A stretch of DNA of 64,000 nucleotides. Origin: Elgaria multicarinata webbii. Taxonomy: Eukaryota > Chordata > Lepidosauria > Squamata > Anguidae. Numbering within the stretch: position 1 is the stretch's first letter; the number at the start of each line of letters is the position of its first letter. The stretch is taken from positions 93,214,181 to 93,278,180 of the forward strand of contig NC_086172.1 in NCBI RefSeq assembly GCF_023053635.1, read 5' to 3'. Shown here piece by piece: positions 25,150 to 34,914 of the stretch. The position numbers were made by a program, and so were the translations under genes. The notes beneath the pieces are model-generated. The model made no database searches and was not told the origin of the DNA. It worked only from the letters and a program-made list of their open reading frames with translations.

Positions 25150-25340
25150 GCTTGCTGATCGTGGGGCGCGGGCTCCGCTCGCCCAGAGAAGGGGCGGGAG
25201 AGACTGCTGAGGTTCCGCGTCGACGAAGGCTTTCGCTTTCGCTTCTGGCTTATTTCGCCTCAGCGACCTGGGTCGGCTTCCTTGGGCATGTTGTACAGTG
25301 AAAATGAAGCCAGGAGGCGGGGAGGGGGGGACGGAGCTGC
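24740..25340. promoter_or_regulatory. CpG island and probable promoter of the NCR3LG1-like gene
   Basis: GC-rich and CpG-dense by eye, unlike the AT-rich surroundings, covering exon 1 and the start of intron 1. No clear TATA box precedes exon 1, as in CpG-island promoters. Open frames on both strands here are a by-product of high GC. Confidence 0.6.
25059..25149 (-). CDS. NCR3LG1: NCR3LG1-like exon 1: signal peptide
   Basis: The ATG at 25149 opens a 30-residue leader, basic MKRR followed by a hydrophobic core (CLLLGLLAVCLGG), a typical secretory signal. The donor G|GTAACG at 25058 leaves phase 1, which fits the acceptor of the V exon. The exon sits inside a CpG-rich stretch, as expected for a promoter-proximal first exon. 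The open frame continues upstream of this ATG without a hydrophobic leader, so this Met is preferred. Confidence 0.72.
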
Positions 25341-26235
25341 CCGACGTCAGTTTAAAGTGATGTCTGCTTTGGCCCTTGAACATACTGGCGCAACGACATC
25401 GGGCTTTTGAAAAACCTTGACAGAGAAATCCTTATATTTCTCCCGCACGAAGTTAAGTGCTAACAAAAGCAATGACTAATGTTGGGGAAAGATCGTGCTT
25501 TTAATTTAATTGGAACAAAAATCTACACTAAATTCCGCTTTCTACAAAAAAGGGTTGGGTGCTCCTTGAAATCTTTTAACAGCCTTTCCAAGGTTTTTTG
25601 AAATCTGGGGAAAAAATATGGTCAAAATTGGCCAAACAGCTCCAGAATAGGCCTGGTTTTTAATGTAATTCACAGACTAGTGTTTTAATTTAATCCAGGA
25701 AGAGAGCAATCCTATGCCCTGGAGAGCATCCTCAGGACCATAGAGTTTTTCAGAGACCCCTCCCAAAGCTGTGGACACTGCTGACTTTAGGAGGGGGACT
25801 CCGAAATCTGATCCCTGACTCCTGTTCGCAGCAGCCATGGGAAGAACTGTGGTGTCTGCTTTCTGAGGTTGCAAAACCAGCCTTTTCTGAGGTTGCAAAA
25901 CCAGACTCAGAGAAGTCTGAAAGGGTATTTTCTGGACGGAGGGGAAGGGCGAGGCCAGATTAGAAGAATCATAGGGCCTCAGCTGGCCTGCCAGCGTACT
26001 TCCTCTAGTAGGCTCAGAGGCCTGTCTAGAGGAAAAAGAAACAACTAGAGAGGTGAAAATCACCTCTGCCACTCACCCCACCCTGCCAGTAACAGTTTGG
26101 CAGGGCATTGGATACTCACAAGCCTCAGGGTTTTTGTTCAACGAGGGGGCAACCTCATTTACATCTTACACAAAATAGAATTATAGAGATTTAGAGAACG
26201 GATTGCTGAATATGTTGCACACACTATTTTAAAAC
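25150..26235. other. Upstream of the NCR3LG1-like gene, no exon seen
   Basis: GC-rich to ~25340, then AT-rich. 25690-26110 (AGAGCAATCCTATGCCCTGG … GCCTGTCTAGAGGA) resembles 46805-47060 and is an interspersed repeat. Confidence 0.55.
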
Positions 26236-27817
26236 GGGACGGTGTAAAAGCCGGAACGGAACGGAACAGGCCGGAACGACCCCATTATATTAAAAAACCA
26301 TACTAAAAACAGTGGCATGTGTTAGCAACACTTGGGAACAATATTTTAGGACTAAAACTATGCCAATATTATATCACTATTAACCCCAGAACTCCCAAAA
26401 CAACGTCCGGAACAGAATGGGATGGCCAGAACGGCCACTACTGAACAAGCGATATCAACCAAACTCACCAGTCATGCATAACTCCATGGCAGGGATGCAA
26501 TAAGCCACAAAAGGTGCAAAGAAACTGCGTTGCGATAACCGTTCCGTGCAAAGCGCATATTGCGCAGAACGGACAGGGACAGCAGCTTCCAAGTGAAGTA
26601 TGTTAATCAAACTCACCAGACACACATTACTAGGTGAGCCTGATGTAATAAGCTCCAAAAATTGCCCCCAAACCATGTTCAGATACCCGTTCCGGGCAAA
26701 AACGTGTATTGCCCAAAATGGGCCGTAACGGCAGCTTCCCAATGAGGAAAGTCAACCAAACTCACCAGATGCACATGACAAGGTGGGACAAATATAGAAA
26801 GCTCCAAAAGTTGCCCCGAAACCACGTTCAGGTACCCGTTCTGGGCAAAAACACATATTGCGCAAAAGGGCCGTAACGGCAACTTCCCAAAGAGGTGAGT
26901 CAACCAAACTCACCAGACAAACATTACTTGGTGAGCCTGATGTAATAAGCTCCAAAAATTGGCCCCAAACCACGTTCAGATACCCGTTCCGGGCAAAAAC
27001 GCGTATTGCACAAAATGGGCCATAACGGCAGCTTCCCAATGAGGAAAGTCAACCAAACTCATCAGATGCACATAACTAGGTGGGACAAATATAGAAAGCT
27101 CCAAAAGTTGCCCCGAAACCACGTTCAGGTACCTGTTCCGGGCAAAACGCTTATTGCGCAAAACCGGCCGTAACGGCAGCTTCCCAATGAGGAAAGTCAA
27201 CCAAACTCACCAGATGCACATGTCACGGTGGGACAAATATAGAAAGCTCCAAAAGTTGCCCCAAAACCACGTTCAGCTACCCGTACCGGGAAAAAACACG
27301 TATTGCGCGAAAGGGCCGTAACGGCAACTTCCCAATGAGGTGAGTCAACCAAACTCACCAGACACACATTACTAGGTGAGCCTGATGTGCAATATGTGTT
27401 TTTGCCCGAAACGGGTACCTGAACGTGGTTTCAGGGCAACTTTTGGAGCTTTCTATATTTGTCCCACCTAGTTATGTGCATCTGGTGAGTTTGGTTGACT
27501 TTCCTCATTGGGAAGCTGCTTTTACAGCCCATTTTGCGCAACACAGACTTTTGCCCGGAACGGGTTTCTAAACGTGGTTTTGGGGCAACTTTTGGAGCTT
27601 TCTATATTTGTCCCACCTTGTCATGTGCGTCTGGTGAGTTTGGTTCACTTATGTCATTGGGAAGCTGCCATTACGGCCCATTTTGAGCAATACGCGTTTT
27701 TGCCCAAATGGGTATCTAAATGTGGTTTGGGGCCAATTTTTAGAGGTTATTACATCAGGCTCACCTAGTAATGTGTGTCTGGTGAGTTTGGTTGACTCAC
27801 CTCTTTGGGAAGTTGAA
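26236..27817. mobile_element. Foldback-like DNA element, copy 1 (right-truncated)
   Basis: Begins GGGACGGTGTAAAAGCCGG, then ~230 bp of unique terminal sequence, then about six ~148-bp tandem repeats; at ~27387 the repeats switch to the opposite strand for about three more units. Units are of two types (GGTGAGCCTGATGTAATAAG or GGTGGGACAAATATAGAAAG), partly alternating. They are rich in CG motifs (CCCGTTCCGGGC, GGCCGTAACGGC). Long inverted arms built of tandem repeats recall Foldback/Galileo-type elements. No transposase was seen; open frames inside are chance. Confidence 0.65.
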
Positions 27818-28058
27818 GTTAGGGCCTTGATTTCAAAAGTGTAGCAGACAATCAACCTGGCATAGAGGAGTGAAAATTTACAATCAACAAACGAGAAGGA
27901 AAGAAAACACAAAAACAAGTGCAATCAAAGCCAGTGTAATATGTTTAGAGGGTTGGACTGACCTACCTTGTAGGGTTGTTTCGAGGATGAGATGGAGAGG
28001 AAGATGACGATATAAGATGCCTCAGATTCCGTGGAAGTGTTAAAAATCAAAGCCCACA
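27818..28058. repeat. Flanking segment, copy C
   Basis: Shares GCAATCAAAGCCAGTGTAAT and the neighbouring ~200 bp with 30016-30225 and 33770-34058. It includes a CORE-SINE-like piece (gttgtttcgaggatgagatggagagg). Its left end is cut off by the foldback element. Confidence 0.75.
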
Positions 28059-28059
28059 A

Positions 28060-28815
28060 CATGAAGGGGAGACAGAGGAGGGGAGAATGGCCCCTAAAGA
28101 GTGAAGGCCGGCAAGAAACAGTGCTCTCCCTTTGAAGGGGTCTCTGGCCACTGAAGTGTGCAGATGGGCAATAAAACAGTGATCTCTATATAAAGAGGAA
28201 TCTGGCCAGTAAAGTGTGAAGGCTGTCAATAAGCACTTCTCTCCCCTTGAAGGCAAAAACGGCTAGTAAAGTGTGGTGTCCTGCAATAAGCACTTCTCTC
28301 CCCTTGAAGGGAAGACTGGCTAGTAAAGTGTGGTGTCCTGCAATAAGCATTTCTCTCCCCTTGAAGGGAAGACTGGCTAGTAAAGTGTGGTGTCCTGCAG
28401 TAAGCATTTCTCTCCCCTTGAAGGGAAGACTGGCTACTAAAGTGTGGTGTCCTGCAATAAGCATTACTCTCCCCTTGAAGGGAAGACTGGCCAGTAAAGT
28501 GTGGTGTCCTGCAATAAGCATTTCTCTTCCCTTGAAGGGAAGACTGGCCAGTAAAGTGTGGAGTCCTGCAATAAACACTTATCTCCCCATGAAGGGAAGA
28601 CTGGGCAGTAAAGTGTGGAGTCCTGCAAAAAGCACTTCTCTCCCCTTGAAGGGAAGACTGGCTGGTAAAGTGTGGTGTCCTGCAATAAGCACTTCTCTCC
28701 CCGTGAAGCGAAGACTGGCTAGTAAAGTGTGGAGTCCTGCAATAAGCACTTCTCTCCCAGTGAAGGGAAGACTAGCTAGTAAAGTGTGGAGTCCTGAAAT
28801 AAATCACCTCTCTCC
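28060..28815. repeat. 57-bp minisatellite, block 1
   Basis: About 11 good head-to-tail copies from 28205, preceded by 2-3 diverged copies. Unit pieces on the + strand: AAGCACTTCTCTCCCC, TTGAAGGGAAGACTGGC, TAGTAAAGTGTGGTGTCC, TGCAAT. The core TTCCCTTGAAGGGAA in T-type units is a near-palindrome with 7-bp arms. An L2 insertion ends this block. Confidence 0.95.
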
Positions 28816-28817
28816 CT

Positions 28818-29135
28818 TTATTTATTTATTTATTTATTTATTACATTTTTATACCACCCAATAGCCAAAGCTCTCTGGGCGGTTCACAAAAATTAAAACC
28901 ATCATAAAACAACCAACAAGTTAAAAACACAAATACAAAATACAATATAAAAAGCACAACCAGGATAAAACCACGCAGAAAAATTGATATAAGGTTAAAA
29001 TACAAAGTTAAAACAGTATAATTTAAATTTAAGTTAAACTTAAGTGTTAAAATACTGAGGGAATAAAAAGGTCTTCAGCTGGCGACGAAAGGAGTACAGT
29101 GTAGGAGCCAGGCGGACCTCTCTGGGAACCCTAAC
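28818..29135 (-). mobile_element. L2 LINE 3' end inserted in the 57-bp array
   Basis: Reverse strand: end of ORF2 (GCTGAAGACCTTTTTATTCC), a long T-rich UTR, GAACCGCCCAGAGAGCTTTG, TGTAATAAATAAATAAATAA. The 5' junction reads AACCCTAACCCTAACC before the array resumes. Confidence 0.8.
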
Positions 29136-29142
29136 CCTAACC

Positions 29143-30015
29143 ATTGAAGGGAAGACTGGCTAGTAAAATGTGGAGTCCTGCAGTAAGCATTTCTCTCCCC
29201 TTGAAGGGAAGACTGGCTAGTAAAATGTGGAGTCCTGCAAGAAGCACTTCTCTCCCCTTGAAGGGAAGACTGGCTAGTAAAGTGTTGTGTTCTGAAATAA
29301 ATCACCTCTCTCCCCTTGAAGGGAAGACTGGCTCTTAAAGTGTGGGGTCCTGAAATAAGCACTTCTCTTCCCATGAAGGGAGAATTGGCTAGTAAAGTGT
29401 GGTGTCCTGCAATAAGCACTTCTCTCCCCTTGAAGGGAAGACTGGCCAGTAAAGTGTGGTGTCCTGCAATAAGCACTTCTCTCCCCTTGAAGGGAAGACT
29501 GGCCAGTAAAGTGTGGTGTCCTGCAATAAGCACTTCTCTCCCCTTGAAGGGAAGACTGGCCAGTAAAGTGTGGTGTCCTGCAATAAGCACTTCTCTCCCC
29601 TTGAAGGGAAGACTGGCCAGTAAAGTGTGGTGTCCTGCAATAAGCACTTCTCTCCCCTTGAAGGGAAGACTGGCTGGTAAAGTGTGGTGTCCTGCAATAA
29701 GCACTTTTCCCCCGTTGAAGGGAAGACTGGCTATTAAAGTGTGGTGTCCTGCAATAAGCACTTCTCCTCCTATGAATGGAAGACTTACTAGTAAAGTGTG
29801 GAGTCCTGCAATAACCACTTCTCTTCCCATGAAGGGAAGACTGGCCAGTAAAGTGTGGAGTCCTGCAATAAGTACTTCTCTTCCCTTGAAGGGAAGACTA
29901 GACAGTAAAGTTTGGTGGCCTGAATTCTCTCCCCTTGAAGGGAAGACTGGCTGGTAAAGTTTGGTGGCCTGATCTAAGCAATTCTCTCCCCTTGAAGGGA
30001 AGACTGGCCAGTAAA
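29143..30015. repeat. 57-bp minisatellite, block 2
   Basis: About 15 copies of the same unit as block 1, five of them (29.39-29.68 kb) nearly identical. It resumes right after the L2 insertion and ends at a copy of the flanking segment (30.01-30.21 kb). Confidence 0.95.
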
Positions 30016-30225
30016 AATTGTAAATCCACAAATGAAAGGGGGAAAAGTACAAAAACAAGTGCAATCAAAGCCAGTGTAATATATTGCTTAGAGAGTTGGA
30101 CTGACTTACCTCGAAGGATTTTTTTTGAGGATAAGATGGATACGAAGACGACGATGTAAGATGCCTCGCATTCCTTGGAAGAGTTAAAAAGCAAAGCCCA
30201 CCCCATGAAGGGGAGTTAGGGGGGG
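30016..30225. repeat. Flanking segment, copy B
   Basis: Same segment as 27818-28058 with a longer match on its right (TAAGATGCCTCGCATTCC). It separates two blocks of the 57-bp array. Confidence 0.75.
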
Positions 30226-30229
30226 ACAC

Positions 30230-33200
30230 TGGCCAGTAAAGAGTGGTGGCCTGAAATAAGCACTTTTCTCCCCTTGAATAGAAGACTGGCTGGTAAAGTG
30301 CGTTGTCCTACAATAAGCACTTCTCTCCCCTTGAAGGGAAGACTGGCTGGTAAAGGGCGTTGTCCTACAATAAGCACTTCTCTCCCCTTGAAGGGAAGAC
30401 TGGCTAGTAAAGTGTGGTGTCCTGCAATAAGCACTTCTCTCCCCTTGAAGGGAAGACTGGCTAGTAAAGTGTGGTGTCCTGCAATAAGCATTTCTCTCCC
30501 CTTGAAGATAAGACAGGCTAGTAAAGTGTGGTGTCCTGCAATAAGCACTTCTCTCCCCTTGAAGGGAAGTCTGGCTAGTAAAGTGTGGTAGCCTGAATTA
30601 AGCACTTCTCTTCCCATGAAGTGAAGACAGGCCAGAAAAGTGTGGTGTCCTGCAATAAGCACTTCTCTTCCCTTGAAGGGAAGTCTGTCCAGAAAAGTGT
30701 GGAGTCCTGCAATAAGTACTTCTCTTCCCTTGAAGGGAAGACTGGCTAGTAAAGTGTGGTGTCCTGCAATAAGCACCTCTCTCCCCTTGAAGGGAAGTCT
30801 GTCCAGAAAAGTGTGGTGTCCTGCAATAAGCACTTCTCTCCCCTTGAAGGGAAGACTGGCTAGTAAAGTGTGGTGTCCTGCAATAAGCATTTCTCTCCCC
30901 TTGAAGGGAAGTCTGGCTACTAAAGTGTGGTGTCCTGCAATAAGCACTTCTCTTCCCTTGAAGGGAAGACTGGCTAGTAAAGTGTGGTGTCCTGCAATAA
31001 GCACTTCTCTCCCCTTGAAGGGAAGTCTGGCCAGTAAAGTGTGGTGTCCTGCAATAAGTACTTCTCTTCCCTTGAAGGGAAGTCTGTTCAGAAAAGTGTG
31101 GAGTCCTGCAATAAGTACTTCTCTTCCCTTGAAGGGAAGTCTGGCTAGTAAAGTGTGGTGTCCTGCAATAAGTACTTCTCTTCCCTTGAAGGGAAGTCTG
31201 TCCAGAAAAGTGTGGAGTCCTGCAATAAGTACTTCTCTTCCCTTGAAGGGAAGTCTGGCTAGTAAAGTGTGGTGTCCTGCAATAAGCACTTCTCTTCCCT
31301 TGAAGGGAAGACTGTCCAGTAAACTGTAGAGTCCTGCAATAAGCACTTCTCTCCCCTTGAAGGTAAGTCTGTCCAGAAAAGTGTGGTGTCCTGCAATAAG
31401 CATTTCTCTTCCCATAAAGGGAAGACTGGCTAGTAAAGTGTGGTGTCCTGCAATAAGCATTTCTCTCCCCTTGAAGGGAAGACTGGCTAGTAAAGTGTGG
31501 TGTCCTGCAATAAGCATTTCTCTCCCCTTGAAGGGAAGACTGGCTAGTAAAGTGTGGTGTCCTGCAATAAGCATTTCTCTCCCCTTGAAGGGAAGACTGG
31601 CTAGTAAAGTGTGGTGTCCTGCAATAAGCATTTCTCTCCCCTTGAAGGGAAGACTGGCTAGTAAAGTGTGGTGTCCTGCAATAATCATTTCTCTCCCCTT
31701 GAAGGGAAGACTGGCTAGTAAAGTGTGGTGTCCTGCAACAAGCATTTCTCTCCCCTTGAAGGGAAGACTGGCTAGTAAAGTGTGGTGTCCTCGAATAAGC
31801 ATTTCTCTTCCCTTGAAGGGAAGACTGGCTAGTAAAGTGTGGTGTCCTGCAATAAGCACTTCTCTCCCCTTGAAGGGAAGACTGGCTAGTAAAGTGTGGT
31901 GTCTTGCAGTAAGCATTTCTCTCCCCTTGTAGGGAAGACTGGCTGATAAAGTGTGGAGTCCTGCAATAAGCATTTTTCTCCCCTTGAAGGGAAGACTGGC
32001 TAGTAAAGTGTGGTGTCTTGCAATAAGCACTTCTCTCCCCTTGAAGGGAAGAGTGGCTAGTAAAGTGTGGTGTCCTGCAATAAGCACTTCTCTTCCCTTG
32101 AAGGGAAGACTGTCCAGTAAACTGTAGAGTCCTGCAATAAGCACTTCTCTCCCCTTGAAGGTAAGTCTGTCCAGAAAAGTGTGGTGTCCTGCAATAAGTA
32201 CTTCTCTTCCCTTGAAGGGAAGTCTGGCTAGTAAAGTGTGGTGTCCTGCAATAAGCACTTCTCTTCCCTTGAAGGGAAGACTGTCCAGTAAACTGTAGAG
32301 TCCTGCAATAAGCACTTCTCTCCCCTTGAAGGTAAGTCTGTCCAGAAAAGTGTGGTGTCCTGCAATAAGCATTTCTCTTCCCATAAAGGGAAGACTGGCT
32401 AGTAAAGTGTGGTGTCCTGCAATAAGCATTTCTCTCCCCTTGAAGGGAAGACTGGCTAGTAAAGTGTGGTGTCCTGCAATAAGCATTTCTCTCCCCTTGA
32501 AGGGAAGACTGGCTAGTAAAGTGTGGTGTCCTGCAATAAGCATTTCTCTCCCCTTGAAGGGAAGACTGGCTAGTAAACTGTGGTGTCCTGCAATAAGCAT
32601 TTCTCTCCCCTTGAAGGGAAGACTGGCTAGTAAAGTGTGGTGTCCTGCAATAATCATTTCTCTCCCCTTGAAGGGAAGACTGGCTAGTAAAGTGTGGTGT
32701 CCTGCAACAAGCATTTCTCTCCCCTTGAAGGGAAGACTGGCTAGTAAAGTGTGGTGTCCTCGAATAAGCATTTCTCTTCCCTTGAAGGGAAGACTGGCTA
32801 GTAAAGTGTGGTGTCCTGCAATAAGCACTTCTCTCCCCTTGAAGGGAAGACTGGCTAGTAAAGTGTGGTGTCTTGCAGTAAGCATTTCTCTCCCCTTGTA
32901 GGGAAGACTGGCTGATAAAGTGTGGAGTCCTGCAATAAGCATTTTTCTCCCCTTGAAGGGAAGACTGGCTAGTAAAGTGTGGTGTCTTGCAATAAGCACT
33001 TCTCTCCCCTTGAAGGGAAGAGTGGCTAGTAAAGTGTGGTGTCCTGCAATAAGCATTTCTCTTCCCTTGAAGGGAAGTCTGGCTAGTAAAGTGTGGTGTC
33101 CTGCAATAAGCAGTTCTCTTCCCTTGAAGGGAAGTCTGGCTAGTAAAGTGTGGTGTCCTGCAATAAGCACTTCTCTCCCCTTGAAGGGAAGACTGGCTGC

Positions 33201-33605
33201 TAAAGTGTGGTGTCCAGCAATAAGCACTTCTCTTCCAATAAAGGGAAGCCTGTCCAGAAAAGTGTGGATTCCTGCAATAAGCACTTCTCTCCCTTTGAAG
33301 GGAAGACTGGCTAGTAAAGTGTGGTGTCCTGCAATAAGCACTTCTCTTCCCATGAAGGGAAGTCTGTCCAGAAAAGTGTGGAGTCCTGCAATAAGTACTT
33401 CTCTCCCTTTGAAAGGAAGACTGGCTAGTAAAGTGTGGTGTCCTGCAATAAGTACTTCTCTCCCTTTGAAGGGAAGACTGTCCAGTAAAGTGTGGTGTCC
33501 TGCAATAAGCATTTCTCTCCCCTTGAAGGGAAGACTGGCTAGTAAAGTCTGAGTCCTGCAATAAGCACTTCTCTCCCTTTGAAGGGAAGACTGGCTAATA
33601 AAGTG
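30230..33605. repeat. 57-bp minisatellite, block 3 (main array)
   Basis: About 59 uninterrupted copies in 3.4 kb. Because 57 nt is 19 codons and most units lack stops in several frames, very long open frames result: on the (-) strand repeats of VLIAGHHTLLASLPFKGRE and, in another frame, of TSQSSLQGERSAYCRTPHF; on the (+) strand runs of ASKVWCPAISTSLPLKGRL. Three units (31360, 32158, 32329) carry AAGGTAAGT, a perfect splice-donor match on the + strand. A 969-bp internal duplication equals 17 units. No start context, signal or domain suggests a protein. Confidence 0.95.
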
Positions 33606-33636
33606 TGAATGGTCGCAATAAGTGGTCCCCTTCCTC

Positions 33637-33783
33637 TGAAGGCAGCGCTTTCCTCTTTCGTCTTTACAGCAAAACTTCCAGGCATCTTTTCTTCGGCACC
33701 TGCATTCACTTTCTAGTCAATCCGTCCAGCAAGTGGACAGCAGAGAAATGGCCAGGGAAGTCTTGGTCCTTGATTTCAGAGGT
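33637..33783 (-). pseudogene. Decayed second copy of the orphan TM exon
   Basis: The (-) strand resembles 34240-34356 over its length: the GAAATCAAGG start, the pyrimidine-rich centre, and an almost identical end (ATGCCTGGAAGTTTTG against CTGCCTGGAAGTTTTG). The helix is lost and the Trp codon of the WKIN region is now TAG. It borders the long 57-bp array, so exon and array appear to have been duplicated together. Confidence 0.45.
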
Positions 33784-34058
33784 GCAGTAGACTATCATCC
33801 TGGGACAGAGAAGTGAAAATCTACAATTTATTTTTTTATTTATTGCACTTCTATACCGCTCCCATAGCTAGGGCTTTCTGGGCGGTTTACACAAATTCTA
33901 AAATTAATATAAAAACGAGTATACATAATTTAGAATTCTAAAACACAGAACATACACACATAAAGCATTAAAAACCATTAATCAACAAATGAGAAGGAAA
34001 CAGAACACAAAAACAAGTGCAATCAAAGCCAGTGTAATATATTGCTTAGAGAGTTGGA
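33770..34058. repeat. Flanking segment, copy A, with L2 tail inserted
   Basis: The left part (33770-33825) and right part (33979-34058) match copy C continuously; an L2 3' tail (33828-33978, - strand) interrupts them. The segment sits between the decayed exon copy and the intact TM exon. Confidence 0.7.
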
Positions 34059-34059
34059 T

Positions 34060-34230
34060 CCAGTAAAGTGTGAAGTGCAGGAATAAGCACTTCTCTCTCC
34101 TTACAGGGGAGTCTGGCTGGAAATAAGTGTTAAGGCCAGCAATAAGTTTTGCTCTCCCCTTAAAAGGGAGTCTGGCCAGTAACTGCCAACACCGGAAATA
34201 AGGGGTCCCCTCCCTTTGAAGGCAGTGCTT
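34060..34230. repeat. Diverged 57-bp units between the TM exon and its flank
   Basis: Two to three degenerate units (CCAGTAAAGTGTGAAG, AATAAGCACTTCTCTC, GGCCAGTAACTGCC). They touch the 3' side of the orphan TM exon, so the array may have grown from sequence next to that exon. Confidence 0.7.
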
Positions 34231-34239
34231 TCCTCTCAC

Positions 34240-34356
34240 ATTGTTATATCAAAACTTCCAGGCAGCCCTTCTTTGGGAGCTGCATTGATTTTCCATTCAA
34301 TCCATGTAAATAAGATGAAGAGGAGAATGACAATGATGCAAGCCACCTTGTTTTCC
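34240..34356 (-). CDS. Orphan transmembrane exon of an unidentified gene
   Basis: Acceptor TTCTTCTTGCAG|GG at 34357 and donor-like ACAAT|GTGAGA at 34240 bound 117 nt, symmetric in phase 2. In that frame it codes ENK, a hydrophobic helix (VACIIVILLFILFTWIEW) and KINAAPKEGLPGSFDIT; without splicing, a TGA follows at once. The layout (short N-side, helix, aromatic/basic edge, Pro-Gly-Ser stalk) recalls the type II anchors of GT6 glycosyltransferases (ABO/GGTA1 family), but a receptor TM exon is equally possible. No partner exons were recognised between 34.4 and 44 kb. The 57-bp array starts just downstream. Function unknown. Confidence 0.4.
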
Positions 34357-34360
34357 CTGC

Positions 34361-34914
34361 AAGAAGAAAAAAGCATATATACGTATGTAAACACATAATT
34401 CAATACAGCAGTGTCAAAACATTCAGCTCCATTTTCAGACATTGGAGGTTTTATACCTCATAGCTCAACCACCAGTTAAAATATCTTGACAATATACCAA
34501 TATGTGCTCATTATATTGTCTTAATAATAATACATAACTTGTTAAACTAGAAATACGTTAATTCTTCATTTTAAAACTTCATGGTAATAACCCAGAGCAA
34601 CAACAAAAGTTTAACAACAAAAGAGTTATAATCATATATATTCTCATGCTTTTTCTAATACTATATTAAACTTTAAAAAAAATCTCTTAAGATATTTTTC
34701 TTTGCTTCCAACAATTTATCAATAATTTAGTAAGGCTAATTTGACAGCTTGATAATAGATAATAGATAATAGAATACAAGATAAGAAAAACCCATATCCC
34801 CTCTTCCTATATTGTTATAACTTTCCTATCTTATATAAAATTTCAGCTACCAGCCTTTGTTTTTTCTTGATTAAAGGGATTTTTAGTGCATCAGAGAATA
34901 CTACTATTTACTTT
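34361..34914. other. AT-rich, no gene seen
   Basis: Very AT-rich sequence upstream of the orphan TM exon, with a small (ATAGATA)n run at 34752. Confidence 0.6.

Noticed and set aside
24739-25383. 214-codon frame around exon 1 as one protein
   Set aside because: Only the leader part is supported; the rest is GC-rich intron and upstream sequence past a good donor.
26455-27768. Frames of ~70-95 codons in the foldback element
   Set aside because: They recur with the ~148-bp repeat in both orientations and are by-products of it.
30216-33561. 1098- and 987-codon open frames as giant repeat proteins
   Set aside because: They are two frames of the same 57-bp array and equally long runs exist on the other strand. 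The length follows from a period divisible by three; no leader, domain or splice support.
28060-33605. CRISPR-like array
   Set aside because: Repeats are head to tail without unique spacers, no cas genes, and the genome is eukaryotic.
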